Shown here piece by piece: positions 49,021 through 59,388 of a DNA stretch of 64,000 bases. The translations under genes were made by a program, and so were the position numbers. Under the pieces are notes generated by a model. The model saw only the letters and a program-made list of their open reading frames with translations. It searched no databases and was not told where the DNA came from. Location: assembly GCA_036365515.1 (NCBI GenBank), contig CM070877.1, positions 12,964,601 through 13,028,600 of the forward strand, read 5' to 3'. This stretch comes from Torymus aiolomorphi. Taxonomy: Eukaryota; Arthropoda; Insecta; Hymenoptera; Torymidae. Positions within the stretch are counted from its first letter, which is position 1, and the number at the start of each line of letters is the position of its first letter.

Positions 49021-49620
49021 CAGCTAAACATTTATTGATGATATTTGCGAAAAAGGATCTGCCATAAGATCAGATATTGTTTTGAGTGTCTTAGCATTTA
49101 TTTTATCAACTCCGCCATTCTTGATTTTCAAATTTTCAATTAATTTTTTAATTTCAATTTCATTTGTCGGATTTACGAATATTGAATTTAAGTTGCTAGG
49201 TGGCAGTTGAATAAAATTGTTACTTGGAGCAGTAATCTTGTCGCTCATTTCTTTGCCCATATTGCCGTAATAGTCATTCATGATCTTTGCAATTTTAAAT
49301 TGGTCTTTTACTATCTCCATGTTTTCATCATATATTTCACTTATATTATTATCTTTTTTACATTTGTTACCAAGTTTGCAATTTATAATTTTCCATAGTT
49401 GCCTTGGATTACCTGAGTTTTTCTCTATAAGATCCTTATCGTATTTAATTTTGGCATCTTTTATAACTTTGTTTAGACATTTAACATAATTTTTATATTC
49501 TCTTTGTAAAATTACATTCATTGGATCTTTTTTAAGTTGTTTATATAATTTGTCCTTTTTTTTACAAGATAATGCAGTTGTAATCCATTCATTTCTAGGT
49601 ACATTATTGTTTTTAACCGG

Positions 49621-51063
49621 CTTGAAAATAATTAAATAAATTATGTTTTTATGTTTATAAAAACGTAATTACGTTTTTACGTTTTCTACGTTTTATAAAT
49701 TCTATAAAACGTAAAAAAACCGTATGAAATTGTATAAAATCGTTACAAATCGTAGAAAACTATTAAAATGTTAGAAACCGTATGAAACAGTATTAAAACA
49801 TATCAAAACGTATTAAAACGTATAAAGTTGTCCAAAAACCAATATTTAGATTCGGTTTTATACGTTTTTATACAGTTTTGTACGGTTGTATATATACGGT
49901 TTCATATACATTTCTTTTTTTTCATATGGGATGTTTGTAATTTTGATATAAGAACTTTTAGAATCTACTTTCAGCATAAATCATTTTAATATTATATTTA
50001 TATACATACATACATTTTATTTATACAAATAAACGATGTTAACTTTGAAAAACTTCGAAACTTCAGTATGAATTTTGGCAATCAGATTATAAAACTAGCA
50101 ACGATAAAAATTGTTAAATTGTTATAAAAAATTTATTTTTGTCAACTGTAAATAAGTTTTATGTAGATTTAACTATTTTTCAGATATATTTTTTATCACA
50201 GTTTAACACAATTGACTAAAAGTTTTTAGGTTATAACATAACAGGCATTTCTATTTTCTCATAGAACTTTGCATGTACATTTTTAAAATAAAATTTTATT
50301 TTAGAACAGCATTGAAATTTATGTATATTATTAATACCATTCTTCTGAATTTGAAAGTAAAAAAAAATTGGCAAAATCCTATACCATATACTATTCCAAC
50401 ATTAATTCTTATTTTCGCGGTTTGGCGCTTACACGACCGAAGTCAGAGGCACGCTTTCATCTATATCGGTGGATCACGTAGTCGAGAGCTTCGTAAACAC
50501 AAAGTTCCCGCTATTCACTGAATCACTGGAGATTTTATCCTCGCTTGAAAAGTTTTCACCGTCATCGATGATTTTTCGTAATCCTAAGGACTCATCCTTT
50601 AAGTACTTATATTTTTTTTCCATGATCGATGATGCGTTTTACTTATTCTCTCTCTCTCTCTCATAAATCTTAGGTAACACGTTGTTTCTTTGTTGCAGGC
50701 TACTTTGTTTACATTCGACGGATGCGGGAACGATAAGCCGGCAGTATTACTAGGAATTCAAGGATGACCAAAAATGTTTACGAGTACACGTGAACGGACA
50801 TATTTTGAGGACATAGCGGGGCTGATACTTCAATAATAAGGAGTAAAAAAACGGACATATCTACAATACTCTCTAATCGTTTTGCTTTGAAGAAGTGCTG
50901 ATAAAGTATAAAAGTATATCAAATGTACATGAATTTAAAATTTTCTTAGAATTTTGATTTCGTTGTTGCTATAGTTGAAAACATTAAGATTAACTGTTTC
51001 CATCACATAATAAAATATCTTAAATAATTCATTTTTTTAATTTCATGTTTCAGATTGATAAAA
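49621..51063. other. Palindromic AT-rich DNA and 5' region of the ankyrin gene
   Basis: 49660-49930 is rich in TATAAAACGTA and its complement and mirrors 45745-45830. 50415-50540 and 50700-50800 are GC-richer and probably contain promoter or untranslated exons. TTTCATGTTTCAG at 51041-51053 is a good acceptor directly before the coding exon. No start codon in frame lies between it and 51064. Confidence 0.45.
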
Positions 51064-53226
51064 ATGGATTTATTGAAGGCAGTTCAAATAGGCTCCTTGG
51101 AAAAAATCAAGGAAATAGTATTAATAAAAGGAATTCCCATAAATAGTAAATGGTTGGACTATGCAGTTTTAAACAGTGCTCTTGAGAGCGGTAGAAAAGA
51201 AATAGCAAAATTCCTTGTGACCCGAGGCTGCAGAGTTAATAAAGTGACCAAGTCTCTGGTTTTTTCTAATACACCTCTACATCATGCTGTTAGGCTAGGA
51301 GATTTAGAAATAATAAATATACTTCTTGAAAAAAAGGCTTCAGTTGTGGCTGCAAATGCTGATAGGGATACACCATTGCACCTTGCCTTCATGATTAGAA
51401 ATAATCAAGTGATTGATGCATTATTACCTTACATAGTAAGCTCAAAAATTGATAATTTCCAAAATAATCATGGACTCACCTTCATGCACATTGCTTGTGC
51501 AAGAAATGAAGTAGAAATAGTAAGTAACTTTTTAGATAAAAATGTTAACATTGATATTTCAGTGAATGATAGTTCACCATTATGGGCTGGCTATACTCCT
51601 CTACATTTCGCTATTGAATTCAAGTGTTTGGACACAGTAAAATATTTATTAAATACTGGTGCCAATAAATATATTTACAACGCAAAAGGGTTGACACCAA
51701 TTGACCTTTCCAAACAGAACTTTAGAGAAGTATCCCTTATTGACTATTTTATATCTGGTGATAATAGGGAAAATGAAAGCAGTTATTATAATAAAATATC
51801 AAATTTCCATGTAGCCTGTATGAGGGATGATCCACCACTTGTTGAAAGCTTCATCAAGAATGGAGCATGTATTAGTAATCCTATTTATAAAGATGCAGTC
51901 TATTGCCCTTTGTACACACCTCTGCATTTTGCTGTAGAAAGTAATTGCAAGAGGAATGTTGAATTACTTGTAGATCAAGATGCTGATGTAGAAAGACAAA
52001 ATAATTATTACATGACTCCAATACATCTTGCTCTTTATAATGAAGATCATAAATCTAAGAACACTATTGTGGATTTGCTGTACTCAGCATTGGAAGATAA
52101 AGAGGTAGATCGCACTGACTTAAATGGCTTAACATATTTTCATATAGCTTGTACAAGAAACAATGTTAACATTGTGGAAAAATTTCTCAAGAAAGGAGAA
52201 GATCCAGACAGCCAGATTCTGTATAATTTGAGAAATTTTGCACATTATACACCATTGCACTTTTCAGTAAAATACAAATGCAAAGAAATTGTACAGCTCT
52301 TAATTAAGTACAATGCTAATGTAAATAGGAGTGATAATGGCATGGATGGAACACCAATACATCTGGCTGTTGAGAATGGAGATGCTGACATAATTGATAT
52401 ACTTTTAAAAAATGGAGCCAGAACAAATGTAATAAGACCATATGATGATAAAACAGTACTTCATCTTTTGATACAGCGAATTTTGGAGAGAAATTCTGTG
52501 TTTGAAGATAAGAAAAATATCTTAATTGAAGAAATGTTCAAAGAGGAACATATTTATGAGAATTATATTCGAAGGTTTGTTAAATTAGGTTGTGATGTTA
52601 ATGCAAAAGATTCAGATGGAAATACTGTACTCCATCTGGCTTGTTCAAATTTAAAGAATGGCATAAGCTGTGTGAGAATTCTTTTTGACTGTGGAGCTGA
52701 TATAAATATCGAAAATGCAGAAGGCAAGACACCTTTTGAAAATAGTTTTCATCATAAATCTTGGCTGAATGTAGATCATTACATCATGCATCTTTATCAC
52801 CATGTGCAAAAGTTGAAAACACTTGGATTGAAAGTTAATCCAAAGAATGAAAAGTGCTGTATAGAAATATTGAAAGGTAAGAATGAATGTGATCAGGATG
52901 CAGATTATTTTACAGAGAAAGACATGACTAAAAAGCAAAACCAAAGAGAAGATGAAATTGCAAAAATGAAGAGTACAACAATAGATAGACGAACCTTTTT
53001 GTATGATATATTGTTCATGGATTCAAAAAGATTAGCATTTTTTGCTCAAAACAAAGTATTTAAAGATATTATAAAGTCTGATGACTTTAGCAAGCAGTAT
53101 CCTTCATATGGATATTTGCTTCGATTACAATACCTGAAAGGATTAGATAATGAAGGATCCAAATATTCTGGATTAGAAATGGTTGATATGAGAGATAGAT
53201 GTTCAAAGCGTCTACGAATTAGATAA
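51064..53226 (+). CDS. Large ankyrin-repeat protein, 720 aa
   Basis: Single coding exon preceded by a consensus acceptor (51053), so the 5' UTR is probably split. At least ten ankyrin repeats can be read, e.g. NTPLHHAVRLGDLEIINILL, DTPLHLAFMIRNNQVIDALL, YTPLHFAIEFKCLDTVKYLL, YTPLHFSVKYKCKEIVQLLI, GTPIHLAVENGDADIIDILL and NTVLHLACSNLKNGISC. A Lys-rich linker (about residues 600-640) and a C-terminal block RRTFLYDILFMDSKRLAFF ... PSYGYLLRLQYLKG follow. That block is shared with the pseudogene at 44.99-45.13 kb, indicating a conserved family domain. No signal peptide or membrane span. Ankyrin proteins act by binding partners; the partner is unknown. Codon use and AT content match the surroundings, so nothing here shows transfer. 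AATAAA signals occur at about 53632 and 53776. Confidence 0.9.
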   Translation: MDLLKAVQIGSLEKIKEIVLIKGIPINSKWLDYAVLNSALESGRKEIAKFLVTRGCRVNKVTKSLVFSNTPLHHAVRLGDLEIINILLEKKASVVAANADRDTPLHLAFMIRNNQVIDALLPYIVSSKIDNFQNNHGLTFMHIACARNEVEIVSNFLDKNVNIDISVNDSSPLWAGYTPLHFAIEFKCLDTVKYLLNTGANKYIYNAKGLTPIDLSKQNFREVSLIDYFISGDNRENESSYYNKISNFHVACMRDDPPLVESFIKNGACISNPIYKDAVYCPLYTPLHFAVESNCKRNVELLVDQDADVERQNNYYMTPIHLALYNEDHKSKNTIVDLLYSALEDKEVDRTDLNGLTYFHIACTRNNVNIVEKFLKKGEDPDSQILYNLRNFAHYTPLHFSVKYKCKEIVQLLIKYNANVNRSDNGMDGTPIHLAVENGDADIIDILLKNGARTNVIRPYDDKTVLHLLIQRILERNSVFEDKKNILIEEMFKEEHIYENYIRRFVKLGCDVNAKDSDGNTVLHLACSNLKNGISCVRILFDCGADINIENAEGKTPFENSFHHKSWLNVDHYIMHLYHHVQKLKTLGLKVNPKNEKCCIEILKGKNECDQDADYFTEKDMTKKQNQREDEIAKMKSTTIDRRTFLYDILFMDSKRLAFFAQNKVFKDIIKSDDFSKQYPSYGYLLRLQYLKGLDNEGSKYSGLEMVDMRDRCSKRLRIR

Positions 53227-53961
53227 AATGTTCCTAATTTCTCTAATAATTAAGTAGAAAGATTAAATGTTACAAATTCAATTATATCATAAGTTATTAA
53301 CATTATTTTTTTGATATTGATGATATGTAAGTAGTTTTTTTTTTATTTGCATATTGTTGTTAATTGTAAATGATGGTTATTGAATTATGTTTAAGTATCT
53401 GGAGATTAGTGAAATTAATTAATAATTTACTTCATGACCATTATGTTTTTTATTTCATTTATAATTATGTTTAAGATATTTTGATAAAAGTGTAGACTTT
53501 ACAAGGAATATTAAGCAAAAAGGAAGAATTAATAATTTTGTATAGCTAATGACAATAATGAATTAATTTATATAAATAGCTAATTAAAATACATGTTTAT
53601 TGGATGTGAATAACTCTTCAGTATTATAAAAAATAAAGGTTTTTCAAAGATTTATATTTTTGTAATAACTTCCTTAATGGATAATATTATGTATGTTTGA
53701 CATTTTACATTATAATTATTTTAAAGTATGGAAACTATATTTTTTATTTATCTTTTGTGAATATAATAATCTCGAAATAAAAGTATAATAAAAATTTACA
53801 AACATTTTTATTCATTATATCCTTTACCTTGATACAAAATACTTGAAATGATTGAAATGATAGAAATGATGATTTTAATCTATAGATTAAAAATTCAAGA
53901 TATATTAGTGTAAATGAATTCATCTAAATTTTTAATATTAAAAAATTATGTTTAAATGTGT
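53227..53961. other. 3' region of the ankyrin gene
   Basis: Very AT-rich with candidate polyadenylation signals near 53632 and 53776. No other gene. Confidence 0.5.
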
Positions 53962-54299
53962 TTAACGGGGTTCCACAGTCCTACCATTACCGACCAAGCA
54001 ATTCACACAGTTTCAAGCTGATTAAAAATAAAATACGTCGAATCACAAAAAATCAAGAGAACACTTCGCTGCGGTTTTGAACGTTCTATCATCCAGTAAA
54101 AGTTTGGAGTCGAAATATCAAGTTGTTTTTGCAAAAACTTTAAACGAAACCGAATTTTGTTTTGTTCAAAGTTTTTGCAAAAACCACCGCAGCGAAGTGT
54201 TCTCTTGTTTCTTTGTGATTTTACGTATTTTATTTTTAATCAGCTTGAAACTGTGTAAATTTCTCGGTCGGTAACGGTACGACTATGGGACCCCCTTAA
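53962..54299. mobile_element. TTAA-flanked hairpin MITE, first of a pair
   Basis: TTAA at 53962-53965 and 54296-54299. The arms share TACCATTACCGACC, CAGTTTCAAGCTGATTAAAA, AGAGAACACTTCGCTGCGG and mirrors. The right TTAA is also the left TTAA of the next element. Confidence 0.8.
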
Positions 54300-54681
54300 G
54301 GGGATGCCATACTCGTACCATTACCGACCGAGCAATTCACACAGTTTCAAGCTGATTAAAAATAAAATACGTCGAATCACAAAAAATCAAGAGAACACTC
54401 TTCTGTATTTTTTAACGTTCTATCATCCAGTCAAAGTTTGGAGTCGAAATATCAAGCCGTTTTTTCAAAAACTTTGAACGAAATTAAATTTAATTTCGTT
54501 CAAAGTTTTTGAAAAAACGGCTTGATATTTCGACTCCAAACTTTGACTGGATGATAGAACGTTAAAAAACACAGAAGAGTGTTCTCTTGATTTTTTGTGA
54601 TTCGACGTATTTTATTTTTAATCAGCTTGAAACTGTGTGAATTGCTCGGTCGGTAATAGTACGAGTAAGGCATCCCCTTAA
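54296..54681. mobile_element. TTAA-flanked hairpin MITE, second of a pair
   Basis: TTAA then GGGGATGCC on the left; GGCATCCCC then TTAA (54678-54681) on the right. A long near-perfect foldback with AGAGAACACTCTTCTG and TTTGACTGGATGATAGAACG arms. Same family as its neighbour; sharing one TTAA suggests sequential insertion into the same target tetranucleotide. Confidence 0.85.
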
Positions 54682-55440
54682 TGCATTGTGTGCAACACTA
54701 TAATTTTTCAATTTGAATTTGTCCGTATATATTAGCAATTTGGCATTACCAATATTTGGCAACAGTGGCAACCTGGCAATATAGCGTCCATTCCGTCCAT
54801 TCCGCATTCAAGATTATCGAAAGCGGCAATAATGCACTTTTTTCTTCCGATTCGAACAAAGGAATTTGGACGATCGAGCGAGCCCGCCGATGGCGGGTGA
54901 AGCTCGATCATAATTATTATGCAGGGCCCTTTCTACATATGTGTGTTCTGTCTGTTCTACACAACTTCTCTCTATGTCTGTCTCTGTCTTTCATAAACGG
55001 AACAGATCTATCTGTCTTTGTCGGGAACACACAGAACACACAGAACACACATATGTAGAAAGGCCCCCGAGGGTCTCGTTCGAGAAGATCACTAGGTAGT
55101 ACCGCCAGTGTACACAGATGTCGCCACAAACTTCAGCTATCCCCACTTCTAAAACTCGGCTGCTGGCTCGCCCCGCCAGGACGGCTGGTCTTTCTCGTCA
55201 TATAGTTTACAGTTGCTATGTTGTTGTCCATATGTTATCAATGGGTGGGAACGTTCTTAAGATAATGTTAAATGAATAATATTATATGTATTTTTATATT
55301 ATAAATTTTTATTAAAATTTATTTAAGGGTGGGATGTGATCTTCTCGAACGAGACCCTCTGCATAATTATGATCGAGCTTCGTGTCTCGTTCTCCAGATC
55401 ACTAGGTAGATGTTCAGAGTGACTATTCAGTCTTTTATTT
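54682..55440. mobile_element. Foldback repeat around GAAGCTCGATCATAATTAT
   Basis: GAAGCTCGATCATAATTAT at 54898 and its complement at 55356, with ACGAGACCCTC and GAGAAGATC segments, form a larger inverted repeat. AGATCACTAGGTAG occurs directly at 55086 and 55396. Inside the left arm, 54928-55067 is a separate hairpin (CCTTTCTACATATGTGTG / mirror). No gene. Confidence 0.55.
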
Positions 55441-56151
55441 CAGTAATTCTAAATTCTAGATAATTACGAACTTCGTTTGAAAAAGAAAACTATTTAACTT
55501 AAGTACTTTAAGTATCAGAATCAGCTACTGGACTAGCTTTATCAGAATCTACCACATGTAATAGTTATGTTTATAAAATCGAACTACATCCCACTGTTTA
55601 TCTTAATAATTAAATCATCTGAACTAAAACACTTTCAAACCTAACATTTTAGTTTCTAGGTTTTGACTGTGATATTATAACATAGATACGATATTGAGGA
55701 GACTGAAAATTAGTCGTAGACACATTGAAATCTCAATGTACAAGCAATATTCAAACGCGCTTCGCGCGTACTTTTCTGTTTTGAGGTTATGTATGCTATC
55801 TTCATTACGTTTTACTTTTAACGTATTTAAGAATTTTTTCAAAGTCAGAACTTAATCATTTTTATACTACTCTAAATGTAAAAATTCCATTAAAAAATTC
55901 AAACATTAAATTCCAAACAGTAAATTTTTCGCGCCTTCTTCTTATCGACCAATCAAAATCAAACCTTTAGATGCTTGAACATGGTCGCTCATCACTTTAA
56001 GAAGGGATATTGTGTATTTCTTATGTTTTTATGTAATTTTCTCGTATTGAAAAAGATGTTATTATTACGCAATGTTTTAAAACTTTTTAAATCTTTTACA
56101 TGTACAGTAAACGACTATTATTATTATTCAATCACTAGAGTCTCTCAAAAC

Positions 56152-56212
<61 letters not shown>

Positions 56213-56531
56213 CTTAATAATTTGATTAACCCAACTGAAATAAACCATACCTCATACTCTTGTAGAATATCTTTGTTCTCTAAGACTATGTACGATATTT
56301 CTTTAGAATTTTGTAATCATAAAAAAGAATTATAATTATGTTAAATTATCACAACAAACTCGCGAGATTTTTTCTTATATAAATATATATTGATTAAATA
56401 CACAAAATACTAAGTATTTAGTAATACTAAAGTCAGATTACGGATAGACACTACTATCGTTCTATTTTACTTGAATAAGGAGGAAAAGTTCCAATTCAAA
56501 TAATAACTAAATTAATTTGGTTTCTTTTACC
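55441..56531. other. AT-rich DNA with P-like segment and (ATT)n
   Basis: 55750-55985 resembles the right third of the P-like element (13795-14020): CAAACGCGCT(G/T)CGCGCGTACT and GACCAATCAAAATCA in the same order. A second, more decayed copy is possible. 56155-56213 is an (ATT)n microsatellite. No gene. Confidence 0.45.
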
Positions 56532-56757
56532 TACACTGAGAGAAGAATTTATTTCTGACAATGAAATATTTAATCACAATGTGATAACAAAAATATTAAA
56601 TGAAGAGAATTATAATATAATATTAAGACAATCATTATATATATTTGAATTAATGAGTCGTGTAATAACTTCAATGACGCCTCAATTCTTTCAATTACTA
56701 TTTCTTTCAATAAAATGTATTTAAATGATTCAATTGGAAATTTTTTTTTCCAGTGTA
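56532..56757. mobile_element. 226-bp MITE, TACACTGAGAGAAG end
   Basis: Left end TACACTGAGAGAAGAATTT, right end TTTCCAGTGTA (inverted at the outermost bases). TA at both edges. Internal ATTCAA and TTTAATC repeats only. Assigned by its left-end match to the 25172 and 26634 elements; the right end is diverged. Confidence 0.55.
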
Positions 56758-56984
56758 TAAACGAATAATTTACGGTAATTCACCTGATATTTTACCTTTA
56801 TAGAAAAATTTAGACGAACTAAAGAATCGAAATAACATTTTGATATAGATTTGGTGTTGACTGACAAGGAAGGTACCCCAAGTGTAAGTCGCCGATTTGA
56901 ACGATATGGCAATATGTTGTAGTACATTAAAAAATAAGAGACACGTATTTTTTTACGTGCTGATAGACACTTTAAGGGGGTGAA
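56758..56984. other. Short unannotated spacer
   Basis: No feature recognised. Confidence 0.4.
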
Positions 56985-57830
56985 ATCTACCCCTAAAGTT
57001 CACCCTCAAAAACAGTTTTTTTCAAATATTTCAAAAACGAATAAAGCTAGTTCAATGAAACCGACGCCAAAAGTTGTAGAATAAAAAAGCCTTCAAAACA
57101 GCATTACTTTCAATTTTAAGGGTAGCAACCCCTATTTTTTTTCAAGAAAACTAAGCTTTTCTCATCAATTTTCAGCTACAAAATTACAATAAATTATATA
57201 TCGCCTCAAAACAGATTTCATTTAAAAGAAAATTAAAAAATAAAGTTGACCTGTCTCGTGGTTTTGGCCAAAATTATTTTTTAGGGGGTAACTACCCCTT
57301 ATTTATATTTTGTTCATTATTTCAGAAATAAATAAAGACATCTTAATAAAACCAACGCTAAAAATTTTAAAATAAGAAAGGCTTCAAAACAGCATTATTT
57401 TCAATTTTAAGGGTAGCAACCCCTATTTTTTTTCAAGACAACTAAGCTTTTTTCATCAATTTTCAGCTATAAAAATTATAATAAATTATATATCGCCTTA
57501 AAACTGATTCCATTTAAAGAAAATTAAAAAATAAAGTTCACCTGTCCCGTGGTTTTAACCAAAATTATTTTTTAGGGGTAACTACCCCTTATTTTTATTT
57601 TGTTCATTATTTCAGAAATAAATAAAGATACCTTAATAAAACTAACGCTAAAAATCTTAAAATTAAAAAGGCCATAAATCTGCATAACTTTCAATTTTAA
57701 GGGTAGCAACCCCTATTTTTTTAAAGGAAATTAAGTTTTTATCAATTTTCAGCTATAAAAATTACAATAAATATATCTCTTTAAAACCATTCCATTGAAA
57801 AGATTGACCATAAAATTTTGACCAATAACA
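56985..57830. repeat. About 285-bp tandem repeat, three copies
   Basis: Each copy contains TTCAATTTTAAGGGTAGCAA followed by CCCCTATTTTTT, then TCAATTTTCAGCTA(C/T)AAAA, TAAATTATATATCGCC, AAATAAAGTT(G/C)ACCTG and GGGGTAACTACCCC. The same repeat appears inverted from 63640 to the window end. Confidence 0.85.
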
Positions 57831-59388
57831 CAGACAAACGCTATGTAATTTTAGTGCTTTCGGGCAATACGAAATACTAATTTATCATTAATTTTGCAAA
57901 ATTAGTTTGGTTAAACTACTTGTTTAAACGGATTATTGTAAAGCTTTTTCGAAAAACTAATTGTGACTTGAATTCCACAAGAAAAGTAACATGTTTATTT
58001 AAACTTTTATATGTTGTAGTGAACCAAAAAACGAAAAATATTTATATTTTTTATCTGTGAATAATACATTTTAAAGGGGTGCAAATCATCCCCGGAAGTT
58101 CATTATGTTCTTACTTCCCTTTATTATATTTTATGTATTATTATAAATACTTCGTCAAAGGCAATCGTACCGTTTTGATACGTGATAAATAAAGCATTAA
58201 AAAAAATTAATGTGTGTGTGCGTGTGTGTACGTGGATGTAAGTGATTTTTATGTAGTAAATAAGAGTAATCGCTGATTGTGAATGAGAAAATAATATGTT
58301 ATTTTTGGACGGATTGGTGATTTAACTCGTAGTTTCATATATTGCTGACAAACATTGTATTTATAAATCGGTAGAGTTCCAGTCGTGCAGTGTTGTTTTG
58401 TGAAAGTGGTTATTTCTACAATATTGTGGCTGTAATATTGCATCAATTCATTTTTTTAATGTCAGCAGCACTACAAAACTACAGGTAAATGTCTATTTAT
58501 ATATCAGATCTAATGCATTAATTGTAAGAATTTTGTATCTGTCTATAGGCTTTAATAAAATTATAACAGCTTTTCAAAATTATATTTTGCGTTATTTTTA
58601 ATGAACATATTAGAAAGTATGCAATTTCGTACATTGTTACATTTTTTGGAGATACATTTGACGTTATAGAGCACAAATAGTTTAAATTGATTTTTCTTTA
58701 ATTTTAAAGATTTAAAAAATCCTGATTTATAAGTGCATAAAGTATTTTTAATATTTTTACGAAAATTAAAAAATGTATCAAAATATACTTTATTGTGTAT
58801 ACTGTATTGTTTACTTTCTGTTATTAACAAAATTAGACTCCTGATTCAATTTTTAGCCAAAATTGTATACGGTTCCTTTACTATTAGATGTTTTACAAAT
58901 AATAAATTTTACATACAAATAATAATTTTAAATAACTAAATCTTAATTTTAATAAATCTAAATTAACAGGCATTGTGCAATACATCTTATCGATTACTGT
59001 TTACAAATTTAAAAAAAAACTCGAGATTACCTTCTTTTCATTTTAATCAAGCGCTTTAGTAAAGAAATATACAGATACGATATTCTTAATAGATTCTTAA
59101 CAGGATGGCCCAAAGTATAAATATTTGTTTTATTTGTATGTCTCGCCTTTTTAAATGCAACATTATTATCTTGTGAAAATATGGTATTTTTTTAATATTT
59201 AAACAAATATTTCCCGGTAAAAAGACATTGGTCGCATGATGGCGTACATCAGTAAAAGCGTACAACGTACAACGTACAAAACTTCCTCATTGAGAAATAG
59301 CTATGTTCTCGCAACATAGTAATGTAACGTTTAAAGGGGTGACGCATACAAATTAAAAAAATGTTTTTATTTTCAGCATTCTATATAT
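57831..59388. other. AT-rich DNA upstream of the DDE transposase
   Basis: No gene recognised. A short (GT)n patch occurs near 58210-58235. May be untranslated sequence of the transposon that encodes the DDE protein. Confidence 0.35.

Larger units (their letters stand above)
47896..49024. mobile_element. GC-rich 1.13-kb insertion, 6-bp TSD, carries hammerhead
   Basis: TAAACA flanks both sides (47890-47895 and 49025-49030). Removing the insert and one copy restores LINE coding (INKCLHQD). The sequence is far richer in G+C than the rest. A 140-base module (TGTGGGGTTCCAGAGTCCCC ... GCGGTTAGTATA) occurs direct at 47968-48112, inverted at 48057-48197 (shared centre) and direct again at 48715-48848. 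Two further arms (48195-48410 and 48490-48715) mirror each other. The right 180 bases hold the hammerhead and a terminal 9-bp hairpin. No protein frame is convincing. Class unknown; retrozyme-like or Penelope-derived non-autonomous retroelements are candidates. Confidence 0.7.
45838..49620 (-). mobile_element. Non-LTR retrotransposon (LINE), 5'-truncated, interrupted
   Basis: The minus strand reads through a reverse transcriptase in three pieces and ends in an A-rich (AAATA)n tail at 45838-45870. Pre-RT/RT N-part: 49521-49030 (PRQLWKIINCKLGNK, NGGVDKINAKTLKTI). Middle: 47890-47520 (VVAIYKSGKKLIVSNHRPIS, AFLDLAKAFDTVDHNILLH). Palm: 47100-46187 (GVPQGTILGPLLFILYINDL, SYADDTAV). The YADD catalytic box and thumb region (CKYLGVNFDYNLKWDEHI) are intact, but frameshifts and two insertions (47117-47520 and 47896-49024) make it inactive. 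Jockey/CR1-like by motif style; the clade is not resolved. No endonuclease domain remains. Confidence 0.85.

Noticed and set aside
47896..49024. Helitron
   Set aside because: The near-terminal hairpin and CTAA fit superficially, but there is a 6-bp target duplication, no TC start and no A-T insertion site.
51064..53226. Bacterial or viral origin of the ankyrin gene
   Set aside because: A splice acceptor, matching base composition and a local decayed paralogue fit a resident insect family; no sequence evidence for transfer.
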